Assembly (NCBI RefSeq): GCF_003385555.1
Contig: NZ_QOHR01000005.1
Coordinates: 158,694 to 222,693 of the forward strand
Length of the DNA: 64,000 nt
From: Rhodosalinus sediminis
GTDB taxonomy: Bacteria > Pseudomonadota > Alphaproteobacteria > Rhodobacterales > Rhodobacteraceae
Direction: 5' to 3'
Shown here: positions 8,936 through 18,218 of the stretch, one piece after another
Layout of the letters: each line of letters opens with the position of its first letter
How positions within the stretch are numbered: position 1 is the first letter of the stretch
Notes under the pieces: model-generated
The model's database searches: none
What the model saw: the letters and a program-made list of their open reading frames with translations, nothing else
Told to the model about the DNA's origin: nothing
Position numbers and translations under genes: made by a program

Positions 8936-8979
8936 CGTCACTGCTAATTGACATGCCCATGTGTAAAGTTAAACTGACA
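8936..8979. promoter_or_regulatory. Tandem PpsR/CrtJ operator before bchC
   Basis: CGT-N12-ACA (8936-8953) and a perfect TGT-N12-ACA (8962-8979) separated by exactly 8 bp. The second reads TGTAAAGTTAAACTGACA. The pair covers both the -35 and -10 elements of the bchC promoter proposed at 8948-8975, the arrangement by which PpsR/CrtJ is known to block RNA polymerase at bchC in Rhodobacter. Confidence 0.85.
8948..8975 (+). promoter_or_regulatory. Sigma70-type promoter of the bchC-XYZ-puf operon
   Basis: A consensus -35 TTGACA (8948-8953) is followed after 16 bp by TAAACT (8970-8975), a 4/6 match to the -10 box. It is embedded in the PpsR operator pair. The leader to the bchC ATG at 9041 is about 60 nt. 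Confidence 0.65.
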
Positions 8980-9040
8980 CCACTTACGCCGACCGTGCCG
9001 GCGGGCGACTCGCCCTGGCCCCGGTGAAGGGAGAGAGACG

Positions 9041-9982
9041 ATGCACACCCCTGCGGTGCTCCTGAACGGACCGAAGGATCTGCACCTCGACAGCGTGCCG
9101 CTGGTCGCGCCGGGCGAGGGCGATCTGGTGGTGCGCATCGATCACTCCGGCATCTCCACCGGCACGGAAAAGCTATTCTACACCGGGCAGATGCCGCCGT
9201 TTCCGGGCATGGGCTATCCGCTGGTCCCCGGCTACGAGGCCGCCGGCGAGGTCGTCGAGGCCGACCCGGCCACCGGCTACCGCCCCGGCCAGCACGTCTT
9301 CGTCCCCGGCGCGAACTGCTTCGACGGGGCCTTCGGCCTCTTCGGGGGCGCGGCGCATCTGCTCGTCACGCAGGCCGACCGCGTCACGCCGATCGAGGCG
9401 GGCTGGGGCGCGGAGGGCGCGCTCCTGGCGCTCGCCGCGACCGCGCGCCACGCGATGGCCGGCCTCGACAAGCGGGTGCCCGACCTGATCGTCGGCCACG
9501 GCGTCCTGGGTCGGCTGCTCGCGCGGCTGACCATCGCCGCCGGCGCGCCCGCGCCGACCGTCTGGGAAGTTTCGGAGGGCCGCTCGGGCGGCGCGGAGGG
9601 CTACGAGGTCCTGCGCCCCGAGGACGACCCGAAGCGCGACTATCGTTCCATCTACGACGCCTCCGGCAACGCCGCGATCCTCGACGACCTGATCGGGCGG
9701 CTGGAGAAGGGCGGCGAGGTGGTGCTCGCCGGGTTCTATCCCGAGGGCCTCTCCTTCGCCTTCCCGCCCGCCTTCATGAAGGAGGCGCGCCTGCGCGTCG
9801 CCGCCGAATGGGCGCGCGAGGATCTCGCCGCGACCCGGGCGCTGGTCGAGAGCGGCGCGCTCTCGCTGTCCGGGCTCATCACGCACACGGCCCCTGCCGC
9901 GGAGGCCGAGACCGCCTACAGGACCGCCTTCGAGGACGAGTCCTGCCTGAAAATGATTCTCAACTGGGAGGATGCGGCGTGA
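9041..9982 (+). CDS. bchC: Bacteriochlorophyllide (3-hydroxyethyl) dehydrogenase BchC
   Basis: 313 residues related to medium-chain dehydrogenases: a GroES-like N-terminal part ([11 protein letters not shown]) and a shortened nucleotide-binding half with [13 protein letters not shown]. BchC oxidises the 3-(1-hydroxyethyl) group to the 3-acetyl group of bacteriochlorophyllide a, with NAD+. The ATG is preceded by GAAGGGAGAGAGACG. The stop overlaps the bchX GTG start by four bases. It heads the long operon running through bchXYZ into puf, the classic superoperonal arrangement. Confidence 0.96.
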   Translation: MHTPAVLLNGPKDLHLDSVPLVAPGEGDLVVRIDHSGISTGTEKLFYTGQMPPFPGMGYPLVPGYEAAGEVVEADPATGYRPGQHVFVPGANCFDGAFGLFGGAAHLLVTQADRVTPIEAGWGAEGALLALAATARHAMAGLDKRVPDLIVGHGVLGRLLARLTIAAGAPAPTVWEVSEGRSGGAEGYEVLRPEDDPKRDYRSIYDASGNAAILDDLIGRLEKGGEVVLAGFYPEGLSFAFPPAFMKEARLRVAAEWAREDLAATRALVESGALSLSGLITHTAPAAEAETAYRTAFEDESCLKMILNWEDAA

Positions 9983-10983
9983 AGGACGAAGTGCCCAACC
10001 TGAAGGATTTCGACCAGCGTCTTCGAGACGAAGCGGCCGAAGAGCCGACGCTCGAGGTGCCGGCCGAGGAGCCCACGAAACACACGCAGATCATCGCGAT
10101 CTACGGCAAGGGCGGCATCGGCAAGTCGTTCACCCTGGCCAACCTGAGCCACATGATGGCCGAGCAGGGCAAGCGCGTGCTGCTGATCGGCTGCGACCCG
10201 AAGTCGGACACCACCTCGCTCCTTTTCGGGGGCAAGGCCTGCCCGACGATCATCGAGACCTCGACGAAGAAGAAGCTCGCCGGCGAGGAAGTCGAGATCG
10301 GCGACGTCTGCTTCAAGCGGGGCGGCGTCTTCGCGATGGAACTCGGCGGCCCGGAAGTGGGCCGCGGCTGCGGCGGGCGCGGCATCATCCACGGGTTCGA
10401 GCAGCTCGAGAAGCTTGGCTTCCACGACTGGGATTTCGACTACGTGCTGCTCGACTTCCTGGGCGACGTGGTCTGCGGCGGCTTCGGCCTGCCGATCGCG
10501 CGGGACATGGCGCAGAAGGTCATCCTCGTCGCGTCGAACGACCTGCAGTCGCTCTACGTGGCCAACAACGTCTGCTCGGCGGTGGAATATTTCCGCAAGC
10601 TCGGCGGCAACGTCGGCGTCGCCGGCCTCGTGGTGAACAAGGACGACCAGTCGGGCGAGGCCCAGGCCTTCGCCGAGTCGGTCGATATCCCGGTCCTCGC
10701 CGCGATCCCGGCCGACGACGACCTGCGCAAGAAGTCCGCGAACTACCAGATCGTCGGCACCGCCGAGAGCCAGTGGGGCGAGCTGTTCGCCGGGCTCGCC
10801 GAAGAGGTCGCCGGCGCGCCGCCGCTCCGGCCCACGCCGCTCAGCCAGGACGCCCTGCTCGATCTCTTCGACAGCAAGGACACCGGCGCGGACTTCGTGC
10901 TGGAGCCGGCGACCGACGCCGACATGCGCGGCAAGTACTACGCGCCGAAGGAATCCCTGGAGGTGGTCTATGACGACGTCTGA
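9979..10983 (+). CDS. bchX: Chlorophyllide a reductase iron protein BchX
   Basis: 334 residues from a GTG start overlapping the bchC stop (GTGA). The nitrogenase iron-protein-like core shows the P-loop YGKGGIGKS (42-50) and the two Cys ligands of the bridging 4Fe-4S cluster in GRGCGGRG and DVVCGGFG. BchX is the ATP-dependent electron donor to BchYZ, which reduces ring B of chlorophyllide a. The N-terminal 35 residues are an acidic extension usual for BchX. The stop overlaps a small 45-codon frame that leads to bchY. Confidence 0.96.
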   Translation: MKDEVPNLKDFDQRLRDEAAEEPTLEVPAEEPTKHTQIIAIYGKGGIGKSFTLANLSHMMAEQGKRVLLIGCDPKSDTTSLLFGGKACPTIIETSTKKKLAGEEVEIGDVCFKRGGVFAMELGGPEVGRGCGGRGIIHGFEQLEKLGFHDWDFDYVLLDFLGDVVCGGFGLPIARDMAQKVILVASNDLQSLYVANNVCSAVEYFRKLGGNVGVAGLVVNKDDQSGEAQAFAESVDIPVLAAIPADDDLRKKSANYQIVGTAESQWGELFAGLAEEVAGAPPLRPTPLSQDALLDLFDSKDTGADFVLEPATDADMRGKYYAPKESLEVVYDDV

Positions 10984-11107
10984 TCCGCAGGAGGCCATTC
11001 GCCTCGCGCGGCTCCGGCGGCTGGTCGAGACCGCGCCGCCGGAGCGCCTGCGCCGGCTGATGGAGGACATCCGCAAGTCCCCGGGCGACGACGGGAGGGC
11101 GGCATGA
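10970..11107 (+). CDS. Small ORF (45 aa) linking bchX and bchY
   Basis: ATG at 10970 lies inside the last codons of bchX and the TGA at 11105-11107 overlaps the bchY ATG (ATGA). The product has an acidic start (MTTSDPQEA), a central Leu/Arg-rich amphipathic stretch (IRLARLRRLVETAPPERLRR) and a Lys/Asp tail. I do not recognise a family. The frame exactly spans the 120-bp bchX-bchY gap, so at the least it keeps ribosomes moving to bchY; whether a stable peptide exists is unknown. Without it bchY would sit 120 bp from bchX, unusually far for this operon. Confidence 0.45.
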   Translation: MTTSDPQEAIRLARLRRLVETAPPERLRRLMEDIRKSPGDDGRAA

Positions 11108-12687
11108 CCGACGAAGTGCGTTACGACGCCGCCGCCGACGCGGTGGTGATCGAGGGCGAGCGCCGCGCGGCCCGCGAGGCCGGCGCCGCCGCCACCGAGC
11201 CGCAGCCGGGCGTGGACGGCATGGGCTGCCACTCCGGCGCCGAGATGGAGACGGCTGCGCGCATGGCCGGCCAGTCCGAGATCCTCGACCAGTACGCGGC
11301 CGACTATCCGCAGGGGCCGCACGACAAGCCGCAGAGCATGTGCCCCGCCTTTGGCAGCCTGCGCGTCGGGCTCCGGATGCGCCGGGTGGGAACGATGCTC
11401 TCGGGCTCGGCCTGCTGCGTCTACGGGCTGACCTTCGTGAGCCACTTCTACGGCGCGCGGCGCTCGGTGGGCTACGTGCCCTTCAGCTCCGAGACGCTGG
11501 TGACCGGCAAGCTCTTCGAGGACATCCGCGACGCCGTCTACGAGATGGCCGACCCGGACCACTACGACGCGATCGTGGTCACCAACCTCTGCGTGCCGAC
11601 CGCCTCCGGCGTGCCGCTGCGGCTCCTGCCGGACGAGATCAACGGCGTGCGCATCGTGGGCATCGACGTGCCGGGCTTCGGCGTGCCGACCCATGCCGAG
11701 GCGAAGGACGTGCTCGCCGGGGCGATGCTCAACTACGCCCGCGCCGAGGTGGAGGCCGGCCCCGTCGCCGCCCCCGAGGGCGGGCGCGGCTCGCGGCCCA
11801 CGGTGACGATGCTGGGCGAGATGTTCCCGGCCGATCCGATGATGATCGGGCGGATGCTCGACCCCCTCGGCCTCGCCGCCGGGCCGGTGGTGCCGGCCCG
11901 CGAGTGGCGCGAGCTTTACGCCGCGCTCGACAGCTCGGTGGTCGCGGCGATCCATCCCTTCTACACCGCCGCGATCCGCGAGTTCGAGGCGGCGGGCCGG
12001 CCGATCGTCGGCTCCGCGCCCGTGGGCTACGAGGGCACGGCCGCCTGGCTGAAGGCCATCGGCGAGGCGCACGGCGTCTCCGCCGGGAAGATCGCCGAGG
12101 CGCAGAACGCGGTGCTGCCGTCGATCAAGGAGGCGCTCGAGGGCGCGCGGCTCGAGGGGCGGATCACGCTCTCGGGCTACGAGGGCAGCGAGCTTCTGGT
12201 CGCGCGGCTGCTTGTCGAGAGCGGGGCGGAGGTCGCCTACGTCGGCACCGCCTGCCCGAAGACGCCCTGGAGCGCGGAGGACGCCGCCTGGCTCGAGGCG
12301 CATGGCGCGAAGGTCACCTTCCGCGCGAGCCTCGAGGACGACTGCGCTGCGATGGAGGCGGTGCAGCCCGACCTCGCCATCGGCACGACGCCGGTGGTGC
12401 AGAAGGCCAAGGAGCTCTCGATCCCCTCGCTCTACTTCACGAACCTCATCTCGGCCCGACCGCTGATGGGGCCCGCGGGCGCCGGTTCGCTGCAGCAGGT
12501 GATGCGCGCGGCGATGGGGAACAAGGACCGCATGGCCCACATGACCGAGTTCTTCCACGGCGTGGGCGAGGGCGACACCGCCGGCATCTGGGAAGGCGCG
12601 CCGAACCTGCACCCCGAGTTCGCGGAACGCCACCGCAGGAAGCTCGAGAAGCAGGCCCGCGCCGCCAAGGCGGAGCAGATGATATGA
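11104..12687 (+). CDS. bchY: Chlorophyllide a reductase subunit BchY
   Basis: 527 residues, NifD-like alpha subunit of chlorophyllide a oxidoreductase. Conserved cysteines for the 4Fe-4S cluster shared with BchZ are visible in [20 protein letters not shown] and [12 protein letters not shown]. Together with BchZ it binds chlorophyllide a and reduces the C7-C8 double bond using electrons from BchX. The ATG overlaps the stop of the preceding small frame. The N-terminal 35 residues before GMGCHSG are poorly conserved in general and Ala-rich here. A 109-bp gap with a repeat copy precedes bchZ. Confidence 0.95.
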   Translation: MTDEVRYDAAADAVVIEGERRAAREAGAAATEPQPGVDGMGCHSGAEMETAARMAGQSEILDQYAADYPQGPHDKPQSMCPAFGSLRVGLRMRRVGTMLSGSACCVYGLTFVSHFYGARRSVGYVPFSSETLVTGKLFEDIRDAVYEMADPDHYDAIVVTNLCVPTASGVPLRLLPDEINGVRIVGIDVPGFGVPTHAEAKDVLAGAMLNYARAEVEAGPVAAPEGGRGSRPTVTMLGEMFPADPMMIGRMLDPLGLAAGPVVPAREWRELYAALDSSVVAAIHPFYTAAIREFEAAGRPIVGSAPVGYEGTAAWLKAIGEAHGVSAGKIAEAQNAVLPSIKEALEGARLEGRITLSGYEGSELLVARLLVESGAEVAYVGTACPKTPWSAEDAAWLEAHGAKVTFRASLEDDCAAMEAVQPDLAIGTTPVVQKAKELSIPSLYFTNLISARPLMGPAGAGSLQQVMRAAMGNKDRMAHMTEFFHGVGEGDTAGIWEGAPNLHPEFAERHRRKLEKQARAAKAEQMI

Positions 12688-12739
12688 CCGCCGCGGTCCG
12701 CAATCAGCCCGCAGGGCGCGCGCGCGCCCTGCGCGACGC

Positions 12740-12784
12740 GGGGGCGCTGCCCCCGCACCCCCGGGATATTTCCACCAAGAAGAA
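12740..12784 (-). repeat. Dispersed palindromic repeat, copy B
   Basis: GGGGGCGCTGCCCCC, then CACCCCCGGGATATTTCCACC and AAGAAGAA: a shortened copy in the opposite orientation to A, C and D. It fills the bchY-bchZ gap and its AAGAAGAA end runs directly into the GGAGGTGGGAA that serves as the bchZ ribosome-binding site. The GC hairpin lies 45 nt before the bchZ start. Confidence 0.8.
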
Positions 12785-12796
12785 TGGAGGTGGGAA

Positions 12797-14269
12797 ATGC
12801 TGATCCAGGACCATGATCGGGCCGGCGGCTACTGGGGCGCGGTCTATGCCTTCACCGCGGTGAAGGGCCTTCAGGTGGTCATCGACGGGCCCGTGGGCTG
12901 CGAGAACCTGCCGGTGACGTCGGTGCTGCATTACACCGACGGGCTGCCGCCGCACGAGCTGCCCATCGTCGTCACCGGGCTCGCCGAGGAGGAACTCGGC
13001 AAGGACGGCACCGAGGGCGCGATGAAGCGCGCCTGGGAGACGCTGGACCCGGCGCTGCCGTCGGTCGTCGTCACCGGCTCCATCGCCGAGATGATCGGCG
13101 GCGGCGTCACGCCCGAGGGCACGACGATCCAGCGCTTCCTGCCGCGCACCATCGACGAGGATCAGTGGGAATCGGCCGACCGGGCGATGACCTGGATCTT
13201 CACCGAACACGGCATGACCAAGGGCCGGATGCCCCCCGAGAAGAAGCGCGAGGAGGGCGCGAAGCCGCGGGTCAACATCCTCGGGCCGATGTACGGCGTG
13301 TTCAACATGCCCTCCGATCTCGCCGAGATCCGGCGGCTGATCGAGGGGATCGGCGCCGAGGTGAACATGGTGATGCCGCTGGGCAGTCACTTGGCCGAGA
13401 TGCGCGACCTGGTGAACGCCGACGTGAACGTGGTCATGTACCGCGAGTTCGGCCGGGGCCTCGCCGAGGTTCTGGGCAAGCCGTATCTGCAGGCGCCCAT
13501 CGGCATCGAGAGCACCACGAAGTTCCTGCGCAAGCTGGGCGAGCTTCTGGGTCTCGACCCCGAGCCCTTCATCGAGAAAGAGAAGCACTCGACCATCAAG
13601 CCGGTCTGGGATCTCTGGCGCTCGGTCACGCAGGATTTCTTCGCCACCGCGAACTTCGCGGTCGTCGCGAACGAGACCTACGCCCGCGGCATCCGCCACT
13701 ACCTCGAGAGCGATCTGGGGCTGCCGTGCTCCTTCGCGGTGGCGCGCATCGCCGGGCGCAAGACCAACAACGAGGAAGTGCGCGCGCTGATGGCGCGGGA
13801 GCGGCCGCTGATCGTGCTCGGCTCGATCAACGAGAAGATGTATCTCGCCGAGCTCAAGGCGGGGCACGGGCCGCAGCCGGCCTTCATCCCGGCGAGCTTC
13901 CCGGGCGCGGCGATCCGCCGGGCCACGGGCACGCCGATGATGGGCTACGCCGGCGCGACCTACCTGTTGCAGGAGGTCTGCAACGGGCTCTTCGACGCGC
14001 TCTTCCACATTCTTCCGCTCGGCTCCGAAATGGACGCCGCGGACGCCACGCCGGCGCGGCTGCGCCGCGATTTCCCCTGGGACGAGGACGCCCAGCGGGA
14101 GCTCGACCGGATCGTGGCGACCCACCCCGTACTCACCCGGATCTCCGCGGCCAAGACGCTGCGCGACGCCGCGGAGCGCGCCGCGCTCGATGCGGGCGCG
14201 GAACGTGTGGTCCTCGAGACCGTGAAGGCCGTGTCGCCGGCCGTGAAAGGCGACGCCAAGGAGGGCTGA
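12797..14269 (+). CDS. bchZ: Chlorophyllide a reductase subunit BchZ
   Basis: 490 residues, NifK-like beta subunit. Conserved elements are the N-terminal [15 protein letters not shown], the cysteine in [14 protein letters not shown] and the later nitrogenase-component motif [15 protein letters not shown]. It completes the BchYZ heterotetramer. The ATG is preceded by GGAGGTGGGAA, the strongest ribosome-binding site of this operon. Four bases follow before pufQ, so bchZ mRNA continues into puf, and the puf promoter of relatives would lie inside bchZ. Confidence 0.96.
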   Translation: MLIQDHDRAGGYWGAVYAFTAVKGLQVVIDGPVGCENLPVTSVLHYTDGLPPHELPIVVTGLAEEELGKDGTEGAMKRAWETLDPALPSVVVTGSIAEMIGGGVTPEGTTIQRFLPRTIDEDQWESADRAMTWIFTEHGMTKGRMPPEKKREEGAKPRVNILGPMYGVFNMPSDLAEIRRLIEGIGAEVNMVMPLGSHLAEMRDLVNADVNVVMYREFGRGLAEVLGKPYLQAPIGIESTTKFLRKLGELLGLDPEPFIEKEKHSTIKPVWDLWRSVTQDFFATANFAVVANETYARGIRHYLESDLGLPCSFAVARIAGRKTNNEEVRALMARERPLIVLGSINEKMYLAELKAGHGPQPAFIPASFPGAAIRRATGTPMMGYAGATYLLQEVCNGLFDALFHILPLGSEMDAADATPARLRRDFPWDEDAQRELDRIVATHPVLTRISAAKTLRDAAERAALDAGAERVVLETVKAVSPAVKGDAKEG

Positions 14270-14273
14270 CCAA

Positions 14274-14498
14274 ATGGCAGACATCACGTCCAACCCCCCG
14301 CCGCGCACCCGTTCGGGCCGCCGCCGCGGCGCCGAATTCCACATCTATTTCGCGGTCATCTTCGTCGTGGCGATCCCGTTCACGACGATCCGGTGGACCC
14401 GCGACGTGATCCGCGACCGCACGCTCAACATGCACGGGCCGCTCGCCCGCGCCTGGGCCGAGGCGGACCGGATCACGCCCCTGATCTTCTCGGCCTGA
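14274..14498 (+). CDS. pufQ: PufQ, bacteriochlorophyll-related assembly protein
   Basis: 74 residues: a basic N-terminus (RTRSGRRRGAE), one membrane helix at about 22-40 (FHIYFAVIFVVAIPFTTIRW) and a polar tail. PufQ stimulates bacteriochlorophyll production and is thought to act as a carrier or assembly factor for pigment delivery; the mechanism is not settled. Position between bchZ and pufB is diagnostic. A structured 129-nt gap follows. Confidence 0.93.
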   Translation: MADITSNPPPRTRSGRRRGAEFHIYFAVIFVVAIPFTTIRWTRDVIRDRTLNMHGPLARAWAEADRITPLIFSA

Positions 14499-14526
14499 GC
14501 GAGGCTCGGGCCGAGGCACGCCCTGC

Positions 14527-14571
14527 CCTCCCGGTGATCGGGAGGTCAGACCGGAGGGGCCCCTGGGCCCC
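14527..14571 (+). other. Stem-loops in the pufQ-pufB leader
   Basis: Two strong hairpins: CCTCCCG/CGGGAGG with loop GTGAT (14527-14545) and the near-palindrome GGGGCCCCTGGGCCCC (14556-14571). They lie between pufQ and pufB, about 60-100 nt before the pufB start. In Rhodobacter the 5' end of processed pufBA mRNA is protected by such structures; that role here is inferred. Confidence 0.55.
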
Positions 14572-14627
14572 GAAGGAACCCGGCCGCGGGGTTCGCGGCG
14601 TCAGCATAACGTTCCGGAGGAAAGTTC

Positions 14628-14777
14628 ATGGCTGATAAGAACGACCTGTCCTTCACAGGTCTCACGGACGAGCAGGCCCAGGAGCTGCACTCGGTCTACA
14701 TGAGCGGCCTTTGGCTGTTCGTGGCCGTTGCGGTGGTCGCGCACATCGCGACCTTCATCTGGTTCCCCTGGTTCTGA
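14628..14777 (+). CDS. pufB: Light-harvesting 1 beta polypeptide PufB
   Basis: 49 residues. The N-terminal polar part ([19 protein letters not shown]) carries the conserved FTGLT and LH, followed by one membrane helix with the bacteriochlorophyll-ligating His in [10 protein letters not shown] and the typical WFPWF end. The ribosome-binding site GGAGGAAAG precedes the ATG. With PufA it builds the LH1 ring around the reaction centre. Too short for ordinary gene callers but unmistakable. Confidence 0.97.
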   Translation: MADKNDLSFTGLTDEQAQELHSVYMSGLWLFVAVAVVAHIATFIWFPWF

Positions 14778-14792
14778 TCGGAGGAAGAAAAG

Positions 14793-14963
14793 ATGGCAAA
14801 ATTCTACAAGATCTGGCTGATCTTCGACCCCCGCCGCGTGTTCGTGGCGCAGGGCGTCTTCCTCTTCCTGCTCGCGGTGATGATCCATCTCGTGCTCCTG
14901 AGCACGGACGGCTTCAACTGGTTCGAGATCGCGTCGGCCAAATACGGCCACGGCGGCGGCTGA
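14793..14963 (+). CDS. pufA: Light-harvesting 1 alpha polypeptide PufA
   Basis: 56 residues: N-terminal [19 protein letters not shown], then one membrane helix with the bacteriochlorophyll ligand His in [10 protein letters not shown] and the conserved FNWFE. The ribosome-binding site GGAGGAAG sits 8 nt before the ATG. The gene starts 15 bp after pufB and ends just before the large intercistronic hairpin separating pufBA from pufLM. Confidence 0.97.
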   Translation: MAKFYKIWLIFDPRRVFVAQGVFLFLLAVMIHLVLLSTDGFNWFEIASAKYGHGGG

Positions 14964-14984
14964 GAACCCACCGCACTGCCATTG

Positions 14985-15011
14985 GCCGCGGGCGGTCCGT
15001 CCGCCCGCGGC
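14985..15011 (+). other. pufA-pufL intercistronic stabilising hairpin
   Basis: An 11-bp perfect stem (GCCGCGGGCGG / CCGCCCGCGGC) with loop TCCGT and no U-tract. In Rhodobacter a hairpin at this place stops 3'-5' decay, so the pufBA segment outlives pufLM and LH1 is made in excess of the reaction centre. Position and stability argue for the same role here. Confidence 0.8.
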
Positions 15012-15078
15012 GATCCGACAAGAAAACACTGACGGCTGAGGGTCGCAACCGGAAGGCCGCCAAACGCGGAGTACAAGA

Positions 15079-15918
15079 ATGGCTTTGCTCAGTTTCGAGA
15101 GAAAGTACCGCGTCCGCGGAGGGACGCTGATCGGCGGCGATCTGTTCGATTTCTGGGTCGGCCCCTTCTACGTGGGGTTCTTCGGCGTCACGACGATCTT
15201 TTTCGCCGCGCTGGGGACGATCCTCATCCTCTGGGGCGCCGCCGAACAGGGGACGTTCAACCCCTGGCTCATCAATATCGCGCCGCCGGACCTGAGCTAC
15301 GGGCTCGGCATGGCGCCGCTCATGGAGGGGGGCCTCTGGCAGATCATCACGATCTGCGCGATCGGCGCCTTCGTCTCATGGGCGCTGCGCGAGGTGGAGA
15401 TCTGCCGCAAGCTCGGCATGGGCTATCACGTGCCCGTCGCCTTCGGCTTCGCCATTCTCGCCTACGTCACCCTCGTCGTGTTCCGCCCGGTCCTGATGGG
15501 CGCCTGGGGGCACGGCTTTCCGTACGGCATCTTCAGTCACCTCGACTGGGTGTCGAACACCGGCTACGCCTACCTGCACTTCCACTACAACCCGGCGCAC
15601 ATGCTGGCGGTGACCTTCTTCTTCGCCACCACGCTCGCGCTCGCGCTGCACGGCGGCCTGATCCTCTCGGCGGCCAACCCCGAGAAGGGCGAGGAGGCCA
15701 AGACGCCGGATCACGAGGACAGCTTCTTCCGGGATTTCATCGGCTATTCGGTGGGTACGCTCGGCATCCACAGGGTGGGCCTTCTGCTGGCGCTCAATGC
15801 CGGCTTCTGGTCCGCGGTCTGCATCATCATCTCCGGTCCCGTCTGGACCGAGGGCTGGCCGCAGTGGTGGAACTGGTGGCTCGAACTGCCGATCTGGCCG
15901 TCTCAGGTGGGGATGTAA
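15079..15918 (+). CDS. pufL: Photosynthetic reaction centre L subunit PufL
   Basis: 279 residues with five membrane helices. Conserved features include [16 protein letters not shown] at the N-terminus, the chlorophyll-ligand region [10 protein letters not shown] and the iron-ligand motif [15 protein letters not shown]. PufL binds the special pair, accessory chlorophylls, pheophytin and QA/QB with PufM. A GGAG-type ribosome-binding site precedes the ATG. Three bases separate it from pufM. Confidence 0.98.
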   Translation: MALLSFERKYRVRGGTLIGGDLFDFWVGPFYVGFFGVTTIFFAALGTILILWGAAEQGTFNPWLINIAPPDLSYGLGMAPLMEGGLWQIITICAIGAFVSWALREVEICRKLGMGYHVPVAFGFAILAYVTLVVFRPVLMGAWGHGFPYGIFSHLDWVSNTGYAYLHFHYNPAHMLAVTFFFATTLALALHGGLILSAANPEKGEEAKTPDHEDSFFRDFIGYSVGTLGIHRVGLLLALNAGFWSAVCIIISGPVWTEGWPQWWNWWLELPIWPSQVGM

Positions 15919-15921
15919 GAC

Positions 15922-16908
15922 ATGCCTGAATATCAGAATATCTTCACGCAGGTTCAGGTGCGCGGTCTGCCCGAGCCGGGGCTCGACGACTACGGCACCC
16001 TCGCCGCAGAGCGGACGAAGCCCTTCGGCTTCTCCAAGCTCCTCGGCTGGTTCGGCAACGCGCAGCTCGGGCCCTATCACCTCGGCATCACCGGCGTGGT
16101 CAGCATCGCCTCGGGCCTGATCTGGTTCGTGATCATCGGGATGAACATGCTCGCGCAGGTGGGCTGGTCGATCCCCGAGTTCATCCGTCAGCTCTTCTGG
16201 CTGGCGCTCGAGCCGCCGGGGCCGGAATACGGGCTGAGCTTTCCGCCGCTGAACGACGGCGGCTGGTATCTCATCGCCTCGTTCTTCCTGCTGGTCTCGG
16301 TGATGCTCTGGTGGCTCCGGTCCTATCAGCTGGCCCAGGAACACAAGATGGGTAAGCACATCTTCTGGGCCTTCGGCTCGGCGATCTGGCTCTTCCTCGT
16401 GCTGGGTCTCTTCCGGCCGGTCCTGATGGGGTCGTGGTCCGAGGCGGTGCCCTACGGCATCTTCCCGCACCTCGACTGGACCACCGCCTTCTCGATCCGC
16501 TACGGCAACCTCTACTACAACCCGTTCCACGCGCTCTCGATCGTGTTCCTCTACGGCTCCGTGCTCCTTTTCGCGATGCACGGCGGCACGATCCTCGCGG
16601 TCTCGCGCTTCGGCGGCGACCGGGAGCTGGAGCAGATCTACGACCGCGGCACGGCCTCCGAGCGGGCGGCGCTCTTCTGGCGCTGGACCATGGGCTTCAA
16701 CGCCACGATGGAGGGCATTCACCGCTGGGCGTGGTGGTTCGCCGTGCTGACCCCGATCACGGGCGGCATCGGGATCCTTCTGACCGGCACCGTCGTGGAC
16801 AACTGGTTCATCTGGGCGCAGGAGCACAATTTCGCGCCGGCCTACGATGGCTCCTACGGCTACGAGGCCTACGGTTCCTACGAGGCCTTCATCGGACAGG
16901 AGAACTGA
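15922..16908 (+). CDS. pufM: Photosynthetic reaction centre M subunit PufM
   Basis: 328 residues, five membrane helices. Landmarks are the N-terminal [21 protein letters not shown] with special-pair surroundings, [13 protein letters not shown] with the non-haem-iron ligand His, and [22 protein letters not shown]. The C-terminus extends about 20 residues beyond the last helix, as in reaction centres that carry a cytochrome subunit, and pufC indeed follows one base after the stop. Confidence 0.98.
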   Translation: MPEYQNIFTQVQVRGLPEPGLDDYGTLAAERTKPFGFSKLLGWFGNAQLGPYHLGITGVVSIASGLIWFVIIGMNMLAQVGWSIPEFIRQLFWLALEPPGPEYGLSFPPLNDGGWYLIASFFLLVSVMLWWLRSYQLAQEHKMGKHIFWAFGSAIWLFLVLGLFRPVLMGSWSEAVPYGIFPHLDWTTAFSIRYGNLYYNPFHALSIVFLYGSVLLFAMHGGTILAVSRFGGDRELEQIYDRGTASERAALFWRWTMGFNATMEGIHRWAWWFAVLTPITGGIGILLTGTVVDNWFIWAQEHNFAPAYDGSYGYEAYGSYEAFIGQEN

Positions 16909-16909
16909 C

Positions 16910-18025
16910 ATGCTGCCGAAGTGGTTCAACAAGTGGAACGCCGAGAATCCGACCAACATCTACGGTCCGGCGGTCCTCCTCGGCGGCATCGGGGGCGCGG
17001 TCGTCGTGGCGACGCTCCTGGTGACCTGGGGCCAGCCCTACGCCACCGACAGCCTGCAGACCGGCCCGCGCGGCACGGGCATGTCGGTCCCCGAGTTCGA
17101 GTACGAGCTCGCGACCCCGGACCCGGCGATCGAGGGGTGGTTCGCCTCGACCTCGGATCCGATCCCGCCCCAGGGCGGCGAGACGACGGCGGCGGAGGCG
17201 CGTGAAAACGTGCCTCCGGGCCTCGGGGACCTGACGGTGGAGAACTACGACCGCCTGCTCGCGGCGATGCGCGAATGGACGGGGATCCCCGACCTCTTCG
17301 AGGACGCGGCTTCCTACCAGACGGCGGTCGGCCACACGATGGTCTCGATGACCCAGAACCTCAACGAGAACTGGGGGGCCCACGTCAACGCGAACAAGGA
17401 GGTGGGCGTCACCTGCTACACCTGCCACCGCGGGCAGCCGGTGCCGGACAACATCTGGTTCCAGGAGACCCCCACCGTCGAGAGCATGGCGGGCTGGTCG
17501 GCGAACCAGAACCGGGTGACCCCGGTCAGCCAGTTCACCTCGCTGCCGTCGGACGCGCTGCAGAAGTACCTCGTGGAGAACGAGCAGATCACGGTCCACG
17601 ACCTCGAGAGCCGCGTGGACAACCAGATTCCGGGCGATCCGCTGATCCAGCACACCGAGCGGACCTATTCGCTGATGAACTACTTCAGCAACTCGCTCGG
17701 CGCGAACTGCCTGTTCTGCCACAACAGCCGGGCGTTCTACGCCGCCTCCGGTCAGGTCACGCTGCAGTGGAGCACGGCCAACCTCGGGATCGACATGGTT
17801 CAGGAACTCAACAACCAGTACCTGATCCCGATCGCCGGGCTGCTGCCCGAGAAGCGTCTCGGCCCCGTCCATCAGGACGCGCCGAAGGCCGCCTGCAAGA
17901 CCTGCCACCAGGGCTACCAGCAGCCCCTGCAGGGCACGAACGTCATCGCCGACTGGCCCGAGCTCGCCACGACCGGGGATCCGGTCTACGCCGAGCCCTC
18001 GGAGCAGGCCGCGGTGACCGACTGA
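16910..18025 (+). CDS. pufC: Reaction-centre cytochrome c subunit PufC, triheme form
   Basis: 371 residues with an uncleaved-looking N-terminal membrane anchor (about 20-43) and a periplasmic cytochrome part. Only three CXXCH haem motifs are present: CYTCH, CLFCH and CKTCH. At the place of the first motif of tetraheme PufC (after LTVENYDRLLAAMREWTG) the sequence reads IPDLFEDAASYQ with no cysteine. PufC re-reduces the special pair from soluble cytochromes. A triheme PufC has been described in Rhodovulum sulfidophilum, so this is probably functional. It is the last puf gene; pufX is absent. Confidence 0.94.
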   Translation: MLPKWFNKWNAENPTNIYGPAVLLGGIGGAVVVATLLVTWGQPYATDSLQTGPRGTGMSVPEFEYELATPDPAIEGWFASTSDPIPPQGGETTAAEARENVPPGLGDLTVENYDRLLAAMREWTGIPDLFEDAASYQTAVGHTMVSMTQNLNENWGAHVNANKEVGVTCYTCHRGQPVPDNIWFQETPTVESMAGWSANQNRVTPVSQFTSLPSDALQKYLVENEQITVHDLESRVDNQIPGDPLIQHTERTYSLMNYFSNSLGANCLFCHNSRAFYAASGQVTLQWSTANLGIDMVQELNNQYLIPIAGLLPEKRLGPVHQDAPKAACKTCHQGYQQPLQGTNVIADWPELATTGDPVYAEPSEQAAVTD

Positions 18026-18032
18026 GATTGGC

Positions 18033-18053
18033 CGGGCGGCCGCGCGCCGCCCG
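18033..18053 (+). terminator. GC hairpin after pufC
   Basis: CGGGCGGC/GCCGCCCG, 8-bp stem with loop CGCGC, eight bases after the pufC stop. There is no U-tract, so it may be a 3' stabiliser or a weak terminator rather than a full intrinsic one. The remaining 165 bp to dxs has no clear signal. Confidence 0.4.
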
Positions 18054-18218
18054 ACCTCGCCGCGTTCGGGCCGGCTGCTTCCCCGCCGGTCCGGGCGTCG
18101 GGGTCCCTGACCCCGGTTCCCTTCCTGTTGGCGACAGGACCGGCGCCGCGCCCGCTGCTTGCTTCACCCAAGGGCGCGGCGCCAATCCCCCGAGGGGGAG
18201 CAGAGGGAGGAGACACCC

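Noticed and set aside
8927..9040. FnrL-type operator (TTGAT-N4-ATCAA) in the bchC, crtD/crtE or bchF/ppaA control regions
   Set aside because: No acceptable match was seen in these three regions; only PpsR-type boxes are present.
18026..18218. pufX after pufM/pufC
   Set aside because: No small membrane-protein frame with a ribosome-binding site is present; pufC occupies the usual position.
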